Shown here one piece after another: positions 1 to 11,367 of a stretch of 64,000 nucleotides of DNA (positions are counted from its first letter, which is position 1; every line of letters starts with the position of its first letter). Source of the DNA: a bacterium (lineage in GTDB: Bacteria; Sysuimicrobiota; Sysuimicrobiia; Sysuimicrobiales; Segetimicrobiaceae); contig DATGJN010000108.1 in assembly GCA_035295165.1 (NCBI GenBank), positions 1 to 64,000 of the forward strand, written 5' to 3'. Position numbers and translations under genes: made by a program. The notes below the pieces were generated by a model. The model ran no database searches, had not been told where the DNA came from, and saw only the letters and a program-made list of their open reading frames with translations.

Positions 1-23
1 ATCGCTAAGACTATCGTTGGCAC
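1..23 (-). CDS. Probable start of RseP-type site-2 protease (partial, runs off the window)
   Basis: Only about seven codons are visible: a GTG start at 23 followed by Pro-Thr-Ile-Val-Leu-Ala, a hydrophobic beginning like the first membrane helix of RseP/S2P metalloproteases. A purine-rich ribosome site (GGGAGG) lies about 10 bases upstream. In many bacteria rseP directly follows dxr in the cdsA-dxr-rseP run, and dxr ends here at 153. The identification rests on position and this short start; the catalytic HExxH motif would lie outside the window. Confidence 0.35.
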
Positions 24-152
24 CGCCAACCACCCTCCCTTTGCCCCCCCCGAGCGTTCGCCCAGGTGACGCGAGTCCTCGGGGACCCCGGGCACGCCGA
101 ACAGAACACGTCGCCAGCGATCGCCGCCGTCCGGGCCGCAGCGCGCGGCGCT

Positions 153-1307
153 TCACATCGCTGCATACGCCGCCGCCGCGTCCGTGCGGGCCTCCCGGTC
201 GGCCTCGAGCACGCCCTCCAGCGAATCGGCGGGACGAACGCGATGGCGATCGAGCACGCGGCGGATCACTCGCGCGATCTCGAGAAAACCGATCCGTCCG
301 TCGAGAAAGAGCTGCACGGCGGTCTCGTCGGCCGCCCCCAACGCCGCAGGGGCGGTGCCGCTGCGCGCGAGCGCCTCCCGAGCGTACCCGAGGCAGGGGA
401 ACCGGCCCGGATCGGGCGGCTCGAACCCGAGCGCTCCGAGCTGCCGCAGATCGAGCGGCGCGACCGGGCTCGTCCTGCGCGACGGGTAGGTCAGCGCGTA
501 CTGAATCGGGATCCGCATGTCGCGCGGCCCCAATTGGGCGAGCACGGCGCCGTCGGTCAGTTCCACACACGAGTGCACGATGCTCTGCGGATGGATCACG
601 ACCTCGATTCGCTCGGACGGAACGTCGAACAGCCAGTGCGCCTCGATCACCTCAAACCCCTTGTTCATGAGCGTGGCGGAGTCGATCGTCACCTTCGCCC
701 CCATCCGCCACGTGGGATGCCGCAAGGCCGCGGCGGGCGTCACCGCGTCCATCGCGTCGGCAGGGGTCCGAAGAAACGGGCCGCCCGACGCCGTCAGCCA
801 CAGCCGCGCGACATCGCGCACATCGCGACCGGCAAGACACTGGAACACCGCGGACGGCTCGCTGTCCACCGGCAGCACCCGGTGTCCCGCACGCGCCGCC
901 GCCTCCATCACGAGCGCGCCCGCTGCGACGAGCACTTCCTTCGTCGCCAGGGCGACGTCGCGGCCGGAGGCGAGCGCGGCGAGCGTCGGACGCAGACCCG
1001 CAATTCCGACGACCGCGACGAGCACGACATCGGCCATCGGTCCGGATGCCAACGCGGAGAGCGCCTCGGGACCGCGGAACACCTCTCCCCGCCATTCCGG
1101 CGCCGCGTCCCGCAGCGCGTCGACGGCCCCCGGAGTATCGACCGCGACGGCGGCAGGGCGGAACTCCCGAACCTGCGTTGCAAGCGTCGCGACATCGTGT
1201 CGCGCCGACAACCCCACGACTTCCACGTGGTCCCGCAGACGGCGGGCCACGTCGAGCGCCGCCCGCCCGATCGACCCGGTGGATCCGAGCACGATGACGC
1301 GCCGCAT
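153..1307 (-). CDS. dxr: 1-deoxy-D-xylulose 5-phosphate reductoisomerase
   Basis: This 384-residue cytosolic enzyme makes 2-C-methyl-D-erythritol 4-phosphate with NADPH and a divalent metal, the second step of the MEP isoprenoid pathway. The N-terminal Rossmann loop is GSTGSIG at residues 8-14. Metal ligands sit in VDSEPSAVFQ (Asp148, Glu150), and the substrate loop is LTASGGPF near 171-178. The conserved MNKGFEVIEAH stretch follows. The ATG at 1307 overlaps the TGA of cdsA (TGATG), which indicates translational coupling. A longer reading upstream adds 49 residues that are only cdsA read in another frame. The length is normal for the family. Confidence 0.96.
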   Translation of the reverse strand: MRRVIVLGSTGSIGRAALDVARRLRDHVEVVGLSARHDVATLATQVREFRPAAVAVDTPGAVDALRDAAPEWRGEVFRGPEALSALASGPMADVVLVAVVGIAGLRPTLAALASGRDVALATKEVLVAAGALVMEAAARAGHRVLPVDSEPSAVFQCLAGRDVRDVARLWLTASGGPFLRTPADAMDAVTPAAALRHPTWRMGAKVTIDSATLMNKGFEVIEAHWLFDVPSERIEVVIHPQSIVHSCVELTDGAVLAQLGPRDMRIPIQYALTYPSRRTSPVAPLDLRQLGALGFEPPDPGRFPCLGYAREALARSGTAPAALGAADETAVQLFLDGRIGFLEIARVIRRVLDRHRVRPADSLEGVLEADREARTDAAAAYAAM

Positions 1308-2185
1308 CAGCGTCCCGGCCACCAGGTCATTACCGCATACCCGGCGACCGCGGCCAGGAGGAGTCCGTCGAAACGATCGAGGATGCCGCCATGGCCGGGC
1401 AGCACGAACCCCGCGTCCTTCACGCCGACCTCCCGCTTGACCGCGGACTCCCACAGGTCACCGCACACGGCGGCGAGCGCGCAGACCACACCGACCACCG
1501 CCCCGACCGCAGGCGGCAGTCCGAAGATCACGGCGAACGCCGCGCCGGCGAAGGTGCCGGCGGCGACGCCTCCCGCGGCCCCTTCGAGCGACTTGCGGGG
1601 GCTGATCGTCGGCAGCAGCTTCCGCCGCCCCCACGCCAGGCCCACAAAGTACGCCGCGCTGTCGGACGCCCAGACGACACAGACGACGAGCAGCGCCGGC
1701 AGCGGCCCGGCGGCGTGCGCCGCCCCGAACGGAAGCGCGCGCAGCCGGACCAGGTAGCTGAAGAGGTAACCGACGTACAGAGCGCCGAGCAGCGTCACGC
1801 CGGCGTTGGCCAAGGCCCGGTCCGCCCGGCCGCCGCGCAACTGCACCAGCATCGTGTACACCAGCAGCGCCGGCACCAGCATCGGTTCCCACGCGGACGG
1901 ATACGCGGCCGCGGCGACGAACAGCACACCGCCCACGATCCCCGCCTCCCACACGGGATGGTAGCCGGCTCGCTCCGCCATGCGGTAGAACTCCCAGAGG
2001 CCGATCACGACGACCACGGTCACCCCGACCGGCAACCAGGGCAGTCCGAGCATGATGAGGCCGACCGTGAGCGCCCCGCCGACCAGCGCCGTAACGGTGC
2101 GGCTCAGCAGGGTGCGCTCGGGCCCGATGACGGGCACGGGCGTCGGCGGCGTCACGACACCGCCGGGGCGCGGCAGGCTATCCAA
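1307..2185 (-). CDS. cdsA: Phosphatidate cytidylyltransferase
   Basis: This 292-residue integral membrane enzyme makes CDP-diacylglycerol from phosphatidic acid and CTP, the branch point to phosphatidylglycerol and related lipids. Many hydrophobic helices run through the protein, and the C-terminal CDP-alcohol signature is visible as VKREVGVKDAG followed by LPGHGGILDRFDGL. The chosen TTG start at 2185 overlaps the last eight bases of uppS and has GGGGGC just upstream. A GTG eleven codons further in is an alternative. It lies between uppS and dxr, as in many bacteria, where undecaprenyl and phospholipid synthesis genes are clustered. Confidence 0.94.
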   Translation of the reverse strand: MDSLPRPGGVVTPPTPVPVIGPERTLLSRTVTALVGGALTVGLIMLGLPWLPVGVTVVVVIGLWEFYRMAERAGYHPVWEAGIVGGVLFVAAAAYPSAWEPMLVPALLVYTMLVQLRGGRADRALANAGVTLLGALYVGYLFSYLVRLRALPFGAAHAAGPLPALLVVCVVWASDSAAYFVGLAWGRRKLLPTISPRKSLEGAAGGVAAGTFAGAAFAVIFGLPPAVGAVVGVVCALAAVCGDLWESAVKREVGVKDAGFVLPGHGGILDRFDGLLLAAVAGYAVMTWWPGR

Positions 2186-2960
2186 GGTCGACGCCCCCGA
2201 ATCGTCGGTCCCGCCCCTGGAACTCCCGGATCGCGGCGAAGAGGTCGAGTTTGCCGAAATCCGGCCAGCGCACGTCGGTGAAGTACAGTTCCGCGTAGGC
2301 GGCCTGCCAGAGCAAGAAGTTGCTCAGCCGCTGCTCGCCACCGGTCCGGATCAGCAGATCGGGATCGGGCAGATCCGGGGCGAAGAGGCGACTCGCCATC
2401 GCGTCCTCGTCGATCGCGTCGACCGACAGGCGTCGCGCCGCCACGGCCTCGGCCAGCCGTCTCGCCGCCTCGGTCAGCTCCCGCCGTCCGCCGTAATTCA
2501 GCGCGAGGTTCAGCGTCACCGAGGTGTTGTCGCGGGTCAGAGCGATGACGCGTGCGAGCGCTCCCTGCACGTCGTCGGGCATCTCCGCAATCAACCCAGA
2601 GGCCCGGAAGCGGACCCCGTTGCGGTTGAGGCCTTCCGCCTCCAACTCCAACGTTTCGATCAACAGGCTCATCAGGGCCTGCACTTCTTCGGGCGGCCGC
2701 CGCCAATTCTCGGTGCTGAACGCGTAGAGGGTCAGGATCTCCACGCCGCACTCTCGCGCCCCCTCGAGCGTGCGCCGTATGGCCTCGCGTCCTTCTCGGT
2801 GGCCCTCCAGCCGCGGCAGACCCCGGAGCTCGGCCCAGCGTCCGTTGCCGTCCATGATGATCGCGACGTGGCGCGGGATGCGCGTTGGGTCGAGCGAGGC
2901 CCGCAAGACGTCCTCGCGCTGCTTGAGTTCCGCGGATGCCTCATGTTCGGTCGCGCGCAT
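2178..2960 (-). CDS. uppS: Isoprenyl (undecaprenyl) diphosphate synthase
   Basis: This is a 260-residue cis-prenyltransferase. It condenses isopentenyl diphosphate units onto farnesyl diphosphate to make the C55 carrier lipid of the cell wall. The catalytic Asp and pyrophosphate loop are seen in IIMDGNGRWA (Asp37). FSTENWRRP and the C-terminal DLLIRTGGEQRLSNFLLWQ motifs are intact. The ATG at 2960 is chosen because GAGGAG lies seven bases upstream; the reading frame stays open further upstream but without family similarity. About 165 bases separate it from the mini PASTA gene. Downstream it overlaps the TTG of cdsA. Confidence 0.95.
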   Translation of the reverse strand: MRATEHEASAELKQREDVLRASLDPTRIPRHVAIIMDGNGRWAELRGLPRLEGHREGREAIRRTLEGARECGVEILTLYAFSTENWRRPPEEVQALMSLLIETLELEAEGLNRNGVRFRASGLIAEMPDDVQGALARVIALTRDNTSVTLNLALNYGGRRELTEAARRLAEAVAARRLSVDAIDEDAMASRLFAPDLPDPDLLIRTGGEQRLSNFLLWQAAYAELYFTDVRWPDFGKLDLFAAIREFQGRDRRFGGVDLG

Positions 2961-3125
2961 ATCACTCCTCGCACCCGTCGCGCCGGCGGCACGGAGTCGC
3001 CGCGGGCCCTCCGGTTCGATGCAAGACGGCCCCCTCAACGTCAGGGGGCCACGTCTCCGCTCCCACACCCGCGCACCGGGGTGCCGCGTGCTCACACCTG
3101 TCGATGCCAGGCCTACCCGCGTCGG

Positions 3126-3374
3126 TCACCCGGCCGACCGCTCGCGATCACGCGCACGCTCGGGTTCATCCGACCGTTCACCGCACACCACCAACAGCAC
3201 CCGATCCCCCGTGCCGGTCCGCTGGCGCACCACACGCTGGGGCGGGTGAAGGGTCCGTTTCGGTGAGCGCGCCTCCACGACCTCGACCGCCGGCCACCCC
3301 GCCTCGGCGAGGCGCTCGCGGGCGACATCGAGCGTATAGCCGACGATATCGGGAGGACGTCGTTCCGCGCTCAT
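3126..3374 (-). CDS. Small single PASTA-like domain protein
   Basis: This predicted 82-residue protein is almost entirely one PASTA-like fold. A PPDIVGYTLDVARERLAEAG helix start is followed by a VEVVEA strand, a PP turn, and a final TGTGDRVLLVV strand, then a charged tail rich in Arg and Glu. PASTA domains normally occur in arrays on penicillin-binding proteins or Ser/Thr kinases and bind muropeptides. Here there is no membrane anchor, kinase or transpeptidase. The ATG at 3374 has GGAG about eight bases upstream. A GTG at 3482 that overlaps the frr stop would add 36 unrelated residues. It sits between frr and uppS in the rpsB-dxr operon, where I know of no conserved gene. The function is unknown. 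Confidence 0.68.
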   Translation of the reverse strand: MSAERRPPDIVGYTLDVARERLAEAGWPAVEVVEARSPKRTLHPPQRVVRQRTGTGDRVLLVVCGERSDEPERARDRERSAG

Positions 3375-3478
3375 CGTTGTGGCTCCATCGCGCCGCGCGT
3401 GGATCAGGATCGTCACCGGATCTGCGGGGCTGGTTCCGCGCGCTCGGGACCCGAGGGTCGCTGGCGCCTCGACCCGGC

Positions 3479-4033
3479 TCACACCTCGGTGATCTCCGCC
3501 TCCTTGGCGGCCAACAGGCCCTCGATCTCCTTGATGTACTGATCGGTCAGCTTCTGTAGATCCTCGACGGCGCGCCGTCCGTCATCCTCGGACAACTCGC
3601 CCTTTTTCTCCAGCCGCTCGAGCTGCTCTTTGTGGTCCCGGCGGATGTTGCGCACCGCGACCCGGGCCTCCTCGGCCTGCTTGTGAACCACTTTCACGAG
3701 ATCGCGCCGCCGGTCCCCCGTCAGCGACGGGATCGGCAGTCGTATTACGTTCCCATCGTTCGCGGGGTTCAGCCCAAGCTCGCTCTTCTGGATCGCGCGT
3801 TCGATCTCGCGGACCAGGTTCTTGTCCCACGGTTGGATGACGATCAACCGGGGATCGGGCACGGTGACCGTCGCGACCTGCGTCACCGGCGTCGGCACCC
3901 CGTAGTAGTCCACGGTGACGCGCTCAAGCAACGCGGGGCTGGCCCGGCCCGTTCGAACGCCAGCAAACTCCCGCTTGGCCGCCTCCACCGCCTTCTGCAT
4001 GTGCGACTTAGCGTCCGCGAGCACGGCGTGCAT
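3479..4033 (-). CDS. frr: Ribosome recycling factor
   Basis: The 184-residue cytosolic protein works with EF-G to split post-termination ribosomes. The length and all landmarks match the family: an N-terminal helix ending in [15 protein letters not shown], the beta domain with [13 protein letters not shown], the [14 protein letters not shown] segment, and the C-terminal three-helix bundle. The ATG at 4033 lies inside the 3' end of pyrH (26-base overlap) and has a GGAGGAGG ribosome site. This is the standard pyrH-frr pairing. Confidence 0.97.
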   Translation of the reverse strand: MHAVLADAKSHMQKAVEAAKREFAGVRTGRASPALLERVTVDYYGVPTPVTQVATVTVPDPRLIVIQPWDKNLVREIERAIQKSELGLNPANDGNVIRLPIPSLTGDRRRDLVKVVHKQAEEARVAVRNIRRDHKEQLERLEKKGELSEDDGRRAVEDLQKLTDQYIKEIEGLLAAKEAEITEV

Positions 4034-4784
4034 CCTCGGCCCCTCCTCCCACCAGGGTGCCGATCTCCTCTCCGAACACCGCCCGCTTCACGTTGCCGGG
4101 CCGGGCGATGTCGAACACGATGATCGGCATGCCGTTGTCCATGCACAGCGACGTCGCCGTCGCGTCCATCACCTTGAGACCCCGGTTCAGCACGTCCATA
4201 TAGTCCAGCGTGCGGAAGCGGACCGCATCCGCGCTCTCCCGCGGGTCCTTGTCGTAGACGCCGTCCACGCCCTTCTTGGCCATCAGGATGGCGTTGGCTT
4301 CGATCTCGATCGCCCGCAACGCGGCCGCCGTGTCGGTCGTGAAGTACGGGCTGCCGGTGCCGCCCGCGAAGATGACAACACGCCCCTTCTCGAGATGGCG
4401 GATCGCCCGTCGGCGGATGTAAGGTTCCGCCACCTGCCGCATCTCCACCGCGGTCTGGACCCGGGTCTCGAGCCCCTCGCGCTCCATCGCGTCCTGCAGC
4501 GCCAGCGCGTTGATTACCGTCGCGAGCAGGCCCATGTAGTCGGCGGTCACGCGCGCGACCCCCGTCTTTTCGGCCATCTGAACGCCGCGGACGATGTTGC
4601 CGCCGCCGACAACGATCGCGACGTCCACGCCAGCGTCCCTGACCGACCTCACCTCTCGCGCGACGAGGTGCAACACCTCGGAATCCACGCCCACGCTGGC
4701 CGTGCCGGCGAGCGCCTCGCCGCTGAGCTTCAACAGGATCCGCCGGTAGCCGGCGGTGGGCTCAACGGCGCCGGGCGTCGCCAT
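4008..4784 (-). CDS. pyrH: UMP kinase
   Basis: This 258-residue amino-acid-kinase-fold enzyme phosphorylates UMP to UDP for pyrimidine nucleotide synthesis. The ATP/phosphate elements are KLSGEAL near residue 19, [10 protein letters not shown], and [14 protein letters not shown]. The substrate region [19 protein letters not shown] is also intact. The ATG overlaps the TAA of tsf (TAATG), a coupled start. The C-terminus has a short Arg-rich tail that overlaps frr. Confidence 0.97.
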   Translation of the reverse strand: MATPGAVEPTAGYRRILLKLSGEALAGTASVGVDSEVLHLVAREVRSVRDAGVDVAIVVGGGNIVRGVQMAEKTGVARVTADYMGLLATVINALALQDAMEREGLETRVQTAVEMRQVAEPYIRRRAIRHLEKGRVVIFAGGTGSPYFTTDTAAALRAIEIEANAILMAKKGVDGVYDKDPRESADAVRFRTLDYMDVLNRGLKVMDATATSLCMDNGMPIIVFDIARPGNVKRAVFGEEIGTLVGGGAEDARRARGR

Positions 4785-5380
4785 TACTCCCCCAGCCGGA
4801 ACCGGGCGAACCGGCGGATCTGGATGTTCTCACCGGTTTTCGCGATCGCTTCCTTCACCACGTCGGCGACCTTCTTGCTGTCGTCGCGGATGAACGGCTG
4901 GTCGAGCAGACACACCGTCCCGAACCACTTCTCGAGCTTCCCTTCGGCGATCCTGGGAGCGATCGCGTCCGGCTTCCCCTCGTTCTTGGCCTGGGCGAGA
5001 TAGATCTCGCGCTCCGCCGTGATCGTTTCGGCCGAGATCTCGTCACGGGAGACGTACCGAGGATCGCTCGCCGCGATCTGCATCGCCACGTCCCGCGCGA
5101 GCGCCTTGAACTCCGGTGTCCGCGCGACGAAATCTGTCTCGCAGTTGATCTCGACGAGCACGCCGAGCCGCCCTTCGCCGTGGATGTACGACGCGACGAG
5201 GCCTTCCTTCGCCACGCGACCGCTCTTCTTGTCCGCGGCCGCCAGGCCCTTGGCCCGCAGCAGCATCTGCGCCTTCTCGAGGTTGCCCCCCGCTTCGGTG
5301 AGGGCGTTCTTGCAGTCCACGATGCCGGCGCCGGTCCGGGCCCGCAACTCCTTCACCTGGTTCACGCTGATGTCAGCCAA
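4784..5380 (-). CDS. tsf: Elongation factor Ts (short form)
   Basis: EF-Ts recycles EF-Tu from its GDP state. The protein has 198 residues, the short version with one core repeat seen in Thermus and many Terrabacteria rather than the ~280-residue proteobacterial form. The N-terminal UBA-like domain ([19 protein letters not shown]) and the [13 protein letters not shown] and [11 protein letters not shown] motifs are clear. The start is TTG, chosen because AGGAGG lies six bases upstream and the protein begins as the family does ([12 protein letters not shown]). It lies 69 bases downstream of rpsB. Confidence 0.96.
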   Translation of the reverse strand: MADISVNQVKELRARTGAGIVDCKNALTEAGGNLEKAQMLLRAKGLAAADKKSGRVAKEGLVASYIHGEGRLGVLVEINCETDFVARTPEFKALARDVAMQIAASDPRYVSRDEISAETITAEREIYLAQAKNEGKPDAIAPRIAEGKLEKWFGTVCLLDQPFIRDDSKKVADVVKEAIAKTGENIQIRRFARFRLGE

Positions 5381-5449
5381 CCCGTGCCTCCTGTGTGTCC
5401 CTCGTGCCGAACGGACGCGCCACGCCCGCCGTGGCGGTCGGGCGGCGCG

Positions 5450-6262
5450 CTACGCCTGAACTTCCTGCTCCTCCACCGCCTCGTCGACAACCTCTTCCTC
5501 GCCTGGCAGCGCCGCCATCGGAGCGGGTTCGACCGCGTCCGCGGCCGCCGCTTCCTCTTCGAGGACCTCGGCTTTCCGGCGCTCCTCGTACCCTTCCTGC
5601 GCCGCGTTCGCGATCCGGTTGGTGATCAACCGCACGGCGCGAATCGCATCGTCGTTCCCCGGAACCGGATAGTCGGCTTCATCCGGATCGCAGTTCGTGT
5701 CGATGATCGCCACGATCGGGATGCCGAGTTTGCGCGCCTCCGCGATTGCGATGTGTTCCTTGCGCGTGTCGACGATGTAGACGGCGGTCGGCAGCGTCTT
5801 CATCTCCGAGATCCCGCCGAGGTATTTCTCCAACCGAGCCAGCTCGTCCATCAGCCCGGCCTGCTCCCGCTTCGGAAGGATCTCCAGCGTCCCGTTATCG
5901 CGGATCTCGACGAGCTCGTGCAGCCGGTCGATGCGGCTCTTGATCGTCGCGAAGTTCGTGAGCATGCCGCCGAGCCAGCGCTGGTTGACGTAGAACTGGT
6001 GCGCCCGCGTCGACTCCTCGCGGATCGCGTCCTGCGCCTGCTTCTTCGTCCCGACGAACAGCACGGTACCGCCCGAGGCGACGGTGTCCCGGACGAACCG
6101 GTAGGCCGTCTCGATCAGCGGCACGGACTTCTGCAGGTCGATGATGTGGATCCCGTTGCGCTGGGTGAAGATGAAACGGGACATCTTGGGGTTCCACCGG
6201 CGCGTCTGGTGGCCGAAGTGAACGCCCGCCTCGAGCAACTGCTTCATCGTGACAACAGCCAC
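5450..6262 (-). CDS. rpsB: 30S ribosomal protein S2
   Basis: The 270-residue small-subunit protein has the canonical start region [20 protein letters not shown], the [12 protein letters not shown] loop and [19 protein letters not shown]. The C-terminus is extended by an acidic tail rich in Glu and Ala, a common S2 variation. Start is GTG at 6262 with GGGGAGGG four bases upstream. It is the first gene after the promoter at 6406-6434, with a leader of about 135 bases, room enough for autogenous control by S2. I cannot prove such control from sequence. Confidence 0.97.
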   Translation of the reverse strand: MAVVTMKQLLEAGVHFGHQTRRWNPKMSRFIFTQRNGIHIIDLQKSVPLIETAYRFVRDTVASGGTVLFVGTKKQAQDAIREESTRAHQFYVNQRWLGGMLTNFATIKSRIDRLHELVEIRDNGTLEILPKREQAGLMDELARLEKYLGGISEMKTLPTAVYIVDTRKEHIAIAEARKLGIPIVAIIDTNCDPDEADYPVPGNDDAIRAVRLITNRIANAAQEGYEERRKAEVLEEEAAAADAVEPAPMAALPGEEEVVDEAVEEQEVQA

Positions 6263-6405
6263 GATACCCTCCCCTTTCCGGTTATGCGTCCGCCCCGTTC
6301 ATTCCGCACCGGAACCCGGACGCGCACCCCGACTCCCCGCCGGGGATCGCGACGTCGTCCGGGCACCGCCGGTCCGGTCCCTGGAGCGTGCGAAAGTCCT
6401 GACGT

Positions 6406-6434
6406 AGTATAACATAGGCCCGGAAGGGAGACAA
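6406..6434 (-). promoter_or_regulatory. Sigma-70-type promoter of the rpsB operon
   Basis: On the minus strand TTGTCT (6429-6434) and TATACT (6406-6411) are separated by exactly 17 bases, close to consensus in a very GC-rich surrounding. Transcription should begin near 6399, giving a leader of about 135 bases before the rpsB GTG. No other -10-like sequence is seen in the rpsB upstream gap. Confidence 0.8.
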
Positions 6435-6551
6435 ACGCACGGCGCGTGCACCAGCGCGCCGCGCACGTGATCAAATGTCGTGCATCGAGCGGAGCCCGTT
6501 CGTGAGGCGCGTCCTCCGCAGCGACCACCGCCCGCGGTGACGCTGACGCGG

Positions 6552-7261
6552 TTAGAGGAGCGACACGCGTCCGGTCGTCAGCTCGTAGTACGCCGCGACG
6601 ATCTTGAGCTTCCCTTCCTTGGCGAGTCCCGCGAGCACCGGGGACGAGGTCCGGAGCAGCTCCGCCTGGATCGTCGCGTTTGCCTTGATCGCGGCCTCGA
6701 GGTTGGACCCGGCCCGCTGCACCGCCGGGCGGAGGTGTGGGAAGAGACTGCTGATCTGCCCGGGCACCGCTTTGTTCGCGATCGCCGCCGACACCGCCCC
6801 GCACCGCCCATGCCCGAGCACCACGATCAGCGGCGTCCCCAGGACCGCCGCCCCGTACTCCAGACTACCGATGATCTCGGGAGTCCCGACGTTGCCGGCG
6901 ACCCGGCAAACGAACACGTGCCCGATACTCTGGTCGAACGCGATCTCCACGGGCACGCGCGAGTCCGCGCACGACAACACCGAGGCGAAGGGTTCCTGTT
7001 TCTCCGCGGTGCCCTGCTTGAGGATCGCAAGGTCCGCGTTGAACGCGGTCAGGCCGCCATTGACGTACCGGGCGTTCCCCGTCATCAGCCGCTCGAGCGC
7101 CTGGTCGGGCGAGAGCGCGCTCTGCGCCTCCGCCGGCCGCTGGGGCAACGCGGCGGCGGTCATCCCGCCCGCCAACCCGGCCGCCGCGGCCGCGGCGAGC
7201 AGATCCCTGCGGGACAGCCGCCGAGCATAATCGCCCGCCGCCGTCACGTCCACAGCCCTGG

Positions 7262-7265
<4 letters not shown>
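6552..7265 (-). CDS. Tat-exported beta-class carbonic anhydrase
   Basis: The 237-residue protein interconverts CO2 and bicarbonate. Zinc ligands of the beta class are Cys99 with Asp101 in SCADSR, and His152 and Cys155 in GHGRCG. The N-terminus is a twin-arginine signal: RRLSRRDLL followed by an Ala-rich hydrophobic stretch and an AEAQSA cleavage region near residue 48. The enzyme should therefore act outside the membrane, which is less usual for this class. The GTG start overlaps the hslU stop (GTGA), with GGAGG eight bases upstream, so translation is coupled to hslU. The C-terminus ends in the strand [14 protein letters not shown], normal for the family. Confidence 0.93.
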
Positions 7266-8689
<1,424 letters not shown>

Positions 8690-8695
8690 GGCCGG

Positions 8696-9253
8696 CTACA
8701 AAACCTCCACGGTCACCTGATCGTTCGTAAAGACGCAGATCTCGCTCGCCACGCGCAGCGCCTCCCGGGCGATTTCCTCCGCGGCGAGCGACGAGTGCCT
8801 CAGCAGCGCCCGCGCCGCCGCGAGTGCGTAGGGACCGCCGGAGCCGATCGCGGCCACCCCGTCGTCGGGTTCGATGATGTCGCCGCTGCCCGACAGCACG
8901 TACAAATGCTCGCGATCGGCGACGACCAGCAGCGCCTCGAGCCGGCGCAGAATGCGGTCCGTGCGCCAGTCCTTCGCCAACGCCACGATCGCCCGGGCCA
9001 GGTGCCCGTGGGTTTCCGCGAGCTTTTGCTCGAGGCGTTCGAAGAGGGTCAGGCCGTCTGCCGCGGATCCGGCAAAGCCCACCAACACGTTCTCGCCGAT
9101 GCGCCGGGTCTTCCGCGCGCCGTGCTTCAGCACGGTGTTGCCGATGCTGACCTGCCCGTCGCCGGCCAACGCGATCCGGCCGTCCCGCCGCACCGCCACT
9201 ACTGTCGTCGACCGGATTCGCGGGCTGGCCGGCCGGCACTGCCGTCCGGTCAC
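8696..9253 (-). CDS. hslV: HslV proteasome-like peptidase subunit
   Basis: HslV is an N-terminal-threonine peptidase forming the double ring cleaved open by HslU. The mature start is recognisable as [19 protein letters not shown], with [18 protein letters not shown]-type motifs downstream. The GTG at 9253 overlaps the topA stop (GTGA) and gives 185 residues. With that start a 15-residue propeptide precedes catalytic Thr16, instead of the single Met found in E. coli. No better start lies closer to the threonine. Confidence 0.94.
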   Translation of the reverse strand: MTGRQCRPASPRIRSTTVVAVRRDGRIALAGDGQVSIGNTVLKHGARKTRRIGENVLVGFAGSAADGLTLFERLEQKLAETHGHLARAIVALAKDWRTDRILRRLEALLVVADREHLYVLSGSGDIIEPDDGVAAIGSGGPYALAAARALLRHSSLAAEEIAREALRVASEICVFTNDQVTVEVL

Positions 9254-11367
9254 GACGGGCTGCCCACCTGCTCCGGTTCGCGGGACGCCGGCGCCTCCTT
9301 GTATGTGCACGCCTTGTTGCTGCAGACCACGGGCGGCGTCGTGCCGCGCCGGGCCCGCTTCGTCACCAGGATGTGGCCGCACTCGGGACAGATCCGCCCG
9401 ACGGGCCGGTCCCAGGATGTGAACGTGCACGCCGGGTAGTTCGCGCACCCGTAGAAGATGCGCCCCTTGCGAGTTCGCCGCTCCACGATCTCCCCGTTGT
9501 CGAGCGGGCACCGCACGCCGATGCCGACCGGCCGGGTGTACGAGCACTCCGGGTACCCTGAGCAGGCGATGAACTCCCCGTAGCGACCGCGCCGCTTCAC
9601 CAGCGGCCGGCTGCAGCGAGGGCATAGCTCGCCGATCTCCTCCGGGACCATCTCGACTTCCTCGATGCTCTGCTCCGCCCGGTGGAGGACCTCCTCGAAA
9701 GGCCCGTAGAACGCGCGGATCAGGCCGACCCAATCCTCCACCCCCTCCTCGACCCGGTCCAGATCCTCCTCCATGTGCGCCGTGAACTCGACGTCGAGCA
9801 CGCTCGGAAAGTGCTCGACGAGCAAGGAGTTCACCAGCACGCCGAGATCGGTGGGGTAGAACCGCCGGTCTTCGAGCTCGACGTAGCCGCGGTGCTTGAT
9901 CGTCTCGATGATCGGCGCGTACGTGCTCGGCCGACCGATGCCGCGGTCCTCGAGCGCTCGCACGAGCGTCGCCTCGGTGTAGCGGGGCGGCGGCTGTGTA
10001 AAGTGCTGCGCGGGATCGAGCCCGAGGAGGCGCAACCGCTCCCCATCGCTGAGATCGGGGAGCCAGCCCTCCGGGGTCTCCTCGTCCCCGTTGTCCCGAC
10101 CTTCCAGATAGACCCGGAGAAATCCCGGAAACTTCACGCGAGACCCAGTCGCCCGGAACCCGTACGGCCCTGCGGTGATGTCCACGGCGAGCGTGTCCAT
10201 CACCGCGGACGCCATCTGGCTCGCGACGAAGCGTTCCCAGATCAGCTTGTACACTTTGTGCTGGTCGGCCTTCAGGAAGGGCTTGACGGACTCCGGGGTG
10301 CGCGCCACCGACGTCGGCCGGATCGCCTCGTGGGCGCCCTGCGCGCCTCGGCGGGACGTGTAGCGGCGTGGGTCCGCCGGCACGTACGGCGCGCCGTACG
10401 TCTCCGCGATGAAGGTGCGGGCCTGCTCCTGCGCTTCCGCCGCCACGTGGACCGCGTCGGTGCGCATATACGTGATCAACCCGACCGTGCCCTCGGGCCC
10501 GACGTCGAGCCCTTCGTAGAGTTGCTGGGCGACGACCATCGTGCGCGCCGCCGAGTACCCGATCTTCCGGTTTGCTTCCTGCTGGAGCGTGCTCGTCGTG
10601 AACGGCGCGGTGGGGTGCCGCTGCTGGTCACGGCGCCGCACCTCGGCCACCACATACGGCACTCGCTCCAACTCCCGGACGAGCGCGTCCGCCTCCGCCT
10701 GGTTGCCGATCGTGATCTTGTCGCCGCCCTTCGTCACGAGGCGCGCCACAAACGGCGTCTCGTCGCCGAGGCGGGTGAGGCGCGCCGCAATGGACCAGTA
10801 CTCCTGGGGCACGAACGCCTCGATTTCGCTTTCGCGCTCGCAGATCAGACGCACCGCCACCGACTGGACGCGGCCCGCGCTCAATCCCCCGCGCACCTTG
10901 CGCCACAAGAGCGGGCTCAACTTGTACCCGACGAGACGGTCCAGCACGCGGCGGGCCTGCTGCGCGTTCACACGGCTGATGTCGATGTCGCGCGGCGCCT
11001 GCAGCGCACGCCGCACCGCGTCCTTGGTCACCTCGTGAAATTCGATGCGCTTGATCTTGGGGTTGACCTGCTGGAGGATGGTCGCCAGATGCCAAGAAAT
11101 GGCTTCGCCCTCGCGGTCTGGATCGGTCGCGAGGTAGACGGCGGACGCCTTTTTGGCGGCCGACTTGAGTTCCTTGATCACCGGCCCTTTGCCCTTCGGC
11201 ACGACGTACTTGGGTGTGAACTCGTGCTCCACGTCCACCCCGAGCTGGCTCCGCGGAAGATCCTTGACGTGTCCCATCGACGCGACCACGTCGTACCGCC
11301 GGTCCAGCAGCTTCTTGAGCGTCCGCGCCTTGGTCGGCGACTCTACCACCACGAGTGATTTTGCCAC
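9250..11367 (-). CDS. topA: DNA topoisomerase I
   Basis: The 705-residue type IA enzyme relaxes negative supercoils. The Toprim start [14 protein letters not shown] and [12 protein letters not shown] metal site are seen, and the catalytic tyrosine is in GLITYMRTD. Three C-terminal four-cysteine zinc ribbons follow: CPRC...CSGYPEC, CPLD...CANYPAC and CPEC...CSNKAC. The GTG at 11367 has AGGAGG six bases upstream and overlaps the stop of the decayed dprA frame (TAGTG). It is the first intact gene after the promoter at 11964-11993 and leads hslV-hslU-carbonic anhydrase. Confidence 0.96.
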   Translation of the reverse strand: MAKSLVVVESPTKARTLKKLLDRRYDVVASMGHVKDLPRSQLGVDVEHEFTPKYVVPKGKGPVIKELKSAAKKASAVYLATDPDREGEAISWHLATILQQVNPKIKRIEFHEVTKDAVRRALQAPRDIDISRVNAQQARRVLDRLVGYKLSPLLWRKVRGGLSAGRVQSVAVRLICERESEIEAFVPQEYWSIAARLTRLGDETPFVARLVTKGGDKITIGNQAEADALVRELERVPYVVAEVRRRDQQRHPTAPFTTSTLQQEANRKIGYSAARTMVVAQQLYEGLDVGPEGTVGLITYMRTDAVHVAAEAQEQARTFIAETYGAPYVPADPRRYTSRRGAQGAHEAIRPTSVARTPESVKPFLKADQHKVYKLIWERFVASQMASAVMDTLAVDITAGPYGFRATGSRVKFPGFLRVYLEGRDNGDEETPEGWLPDLSDGERLRLLGLDPAQHFTQPPPRYTEATLVRALEDRGIGRPSTYAPIIETIKHRGYVELEDRRFYPTDLGVLVNSLLVEHFPSVLDVEFTAHMEEDLDRVEEGVEDWVGLIRAFYGPFEEVLHRAEQSIEEVEMVPEEIGELCPRCSRPLVKRRGRYGEFIACSGYPECSYTRPVGIGVRCPLDNGEIVERRTRKGRIFYGCANYPACTFTSWDRPVGRICPECGHILVTKRARRGTTPPVVCSNKACTYKEAPASREPEQVGSPS

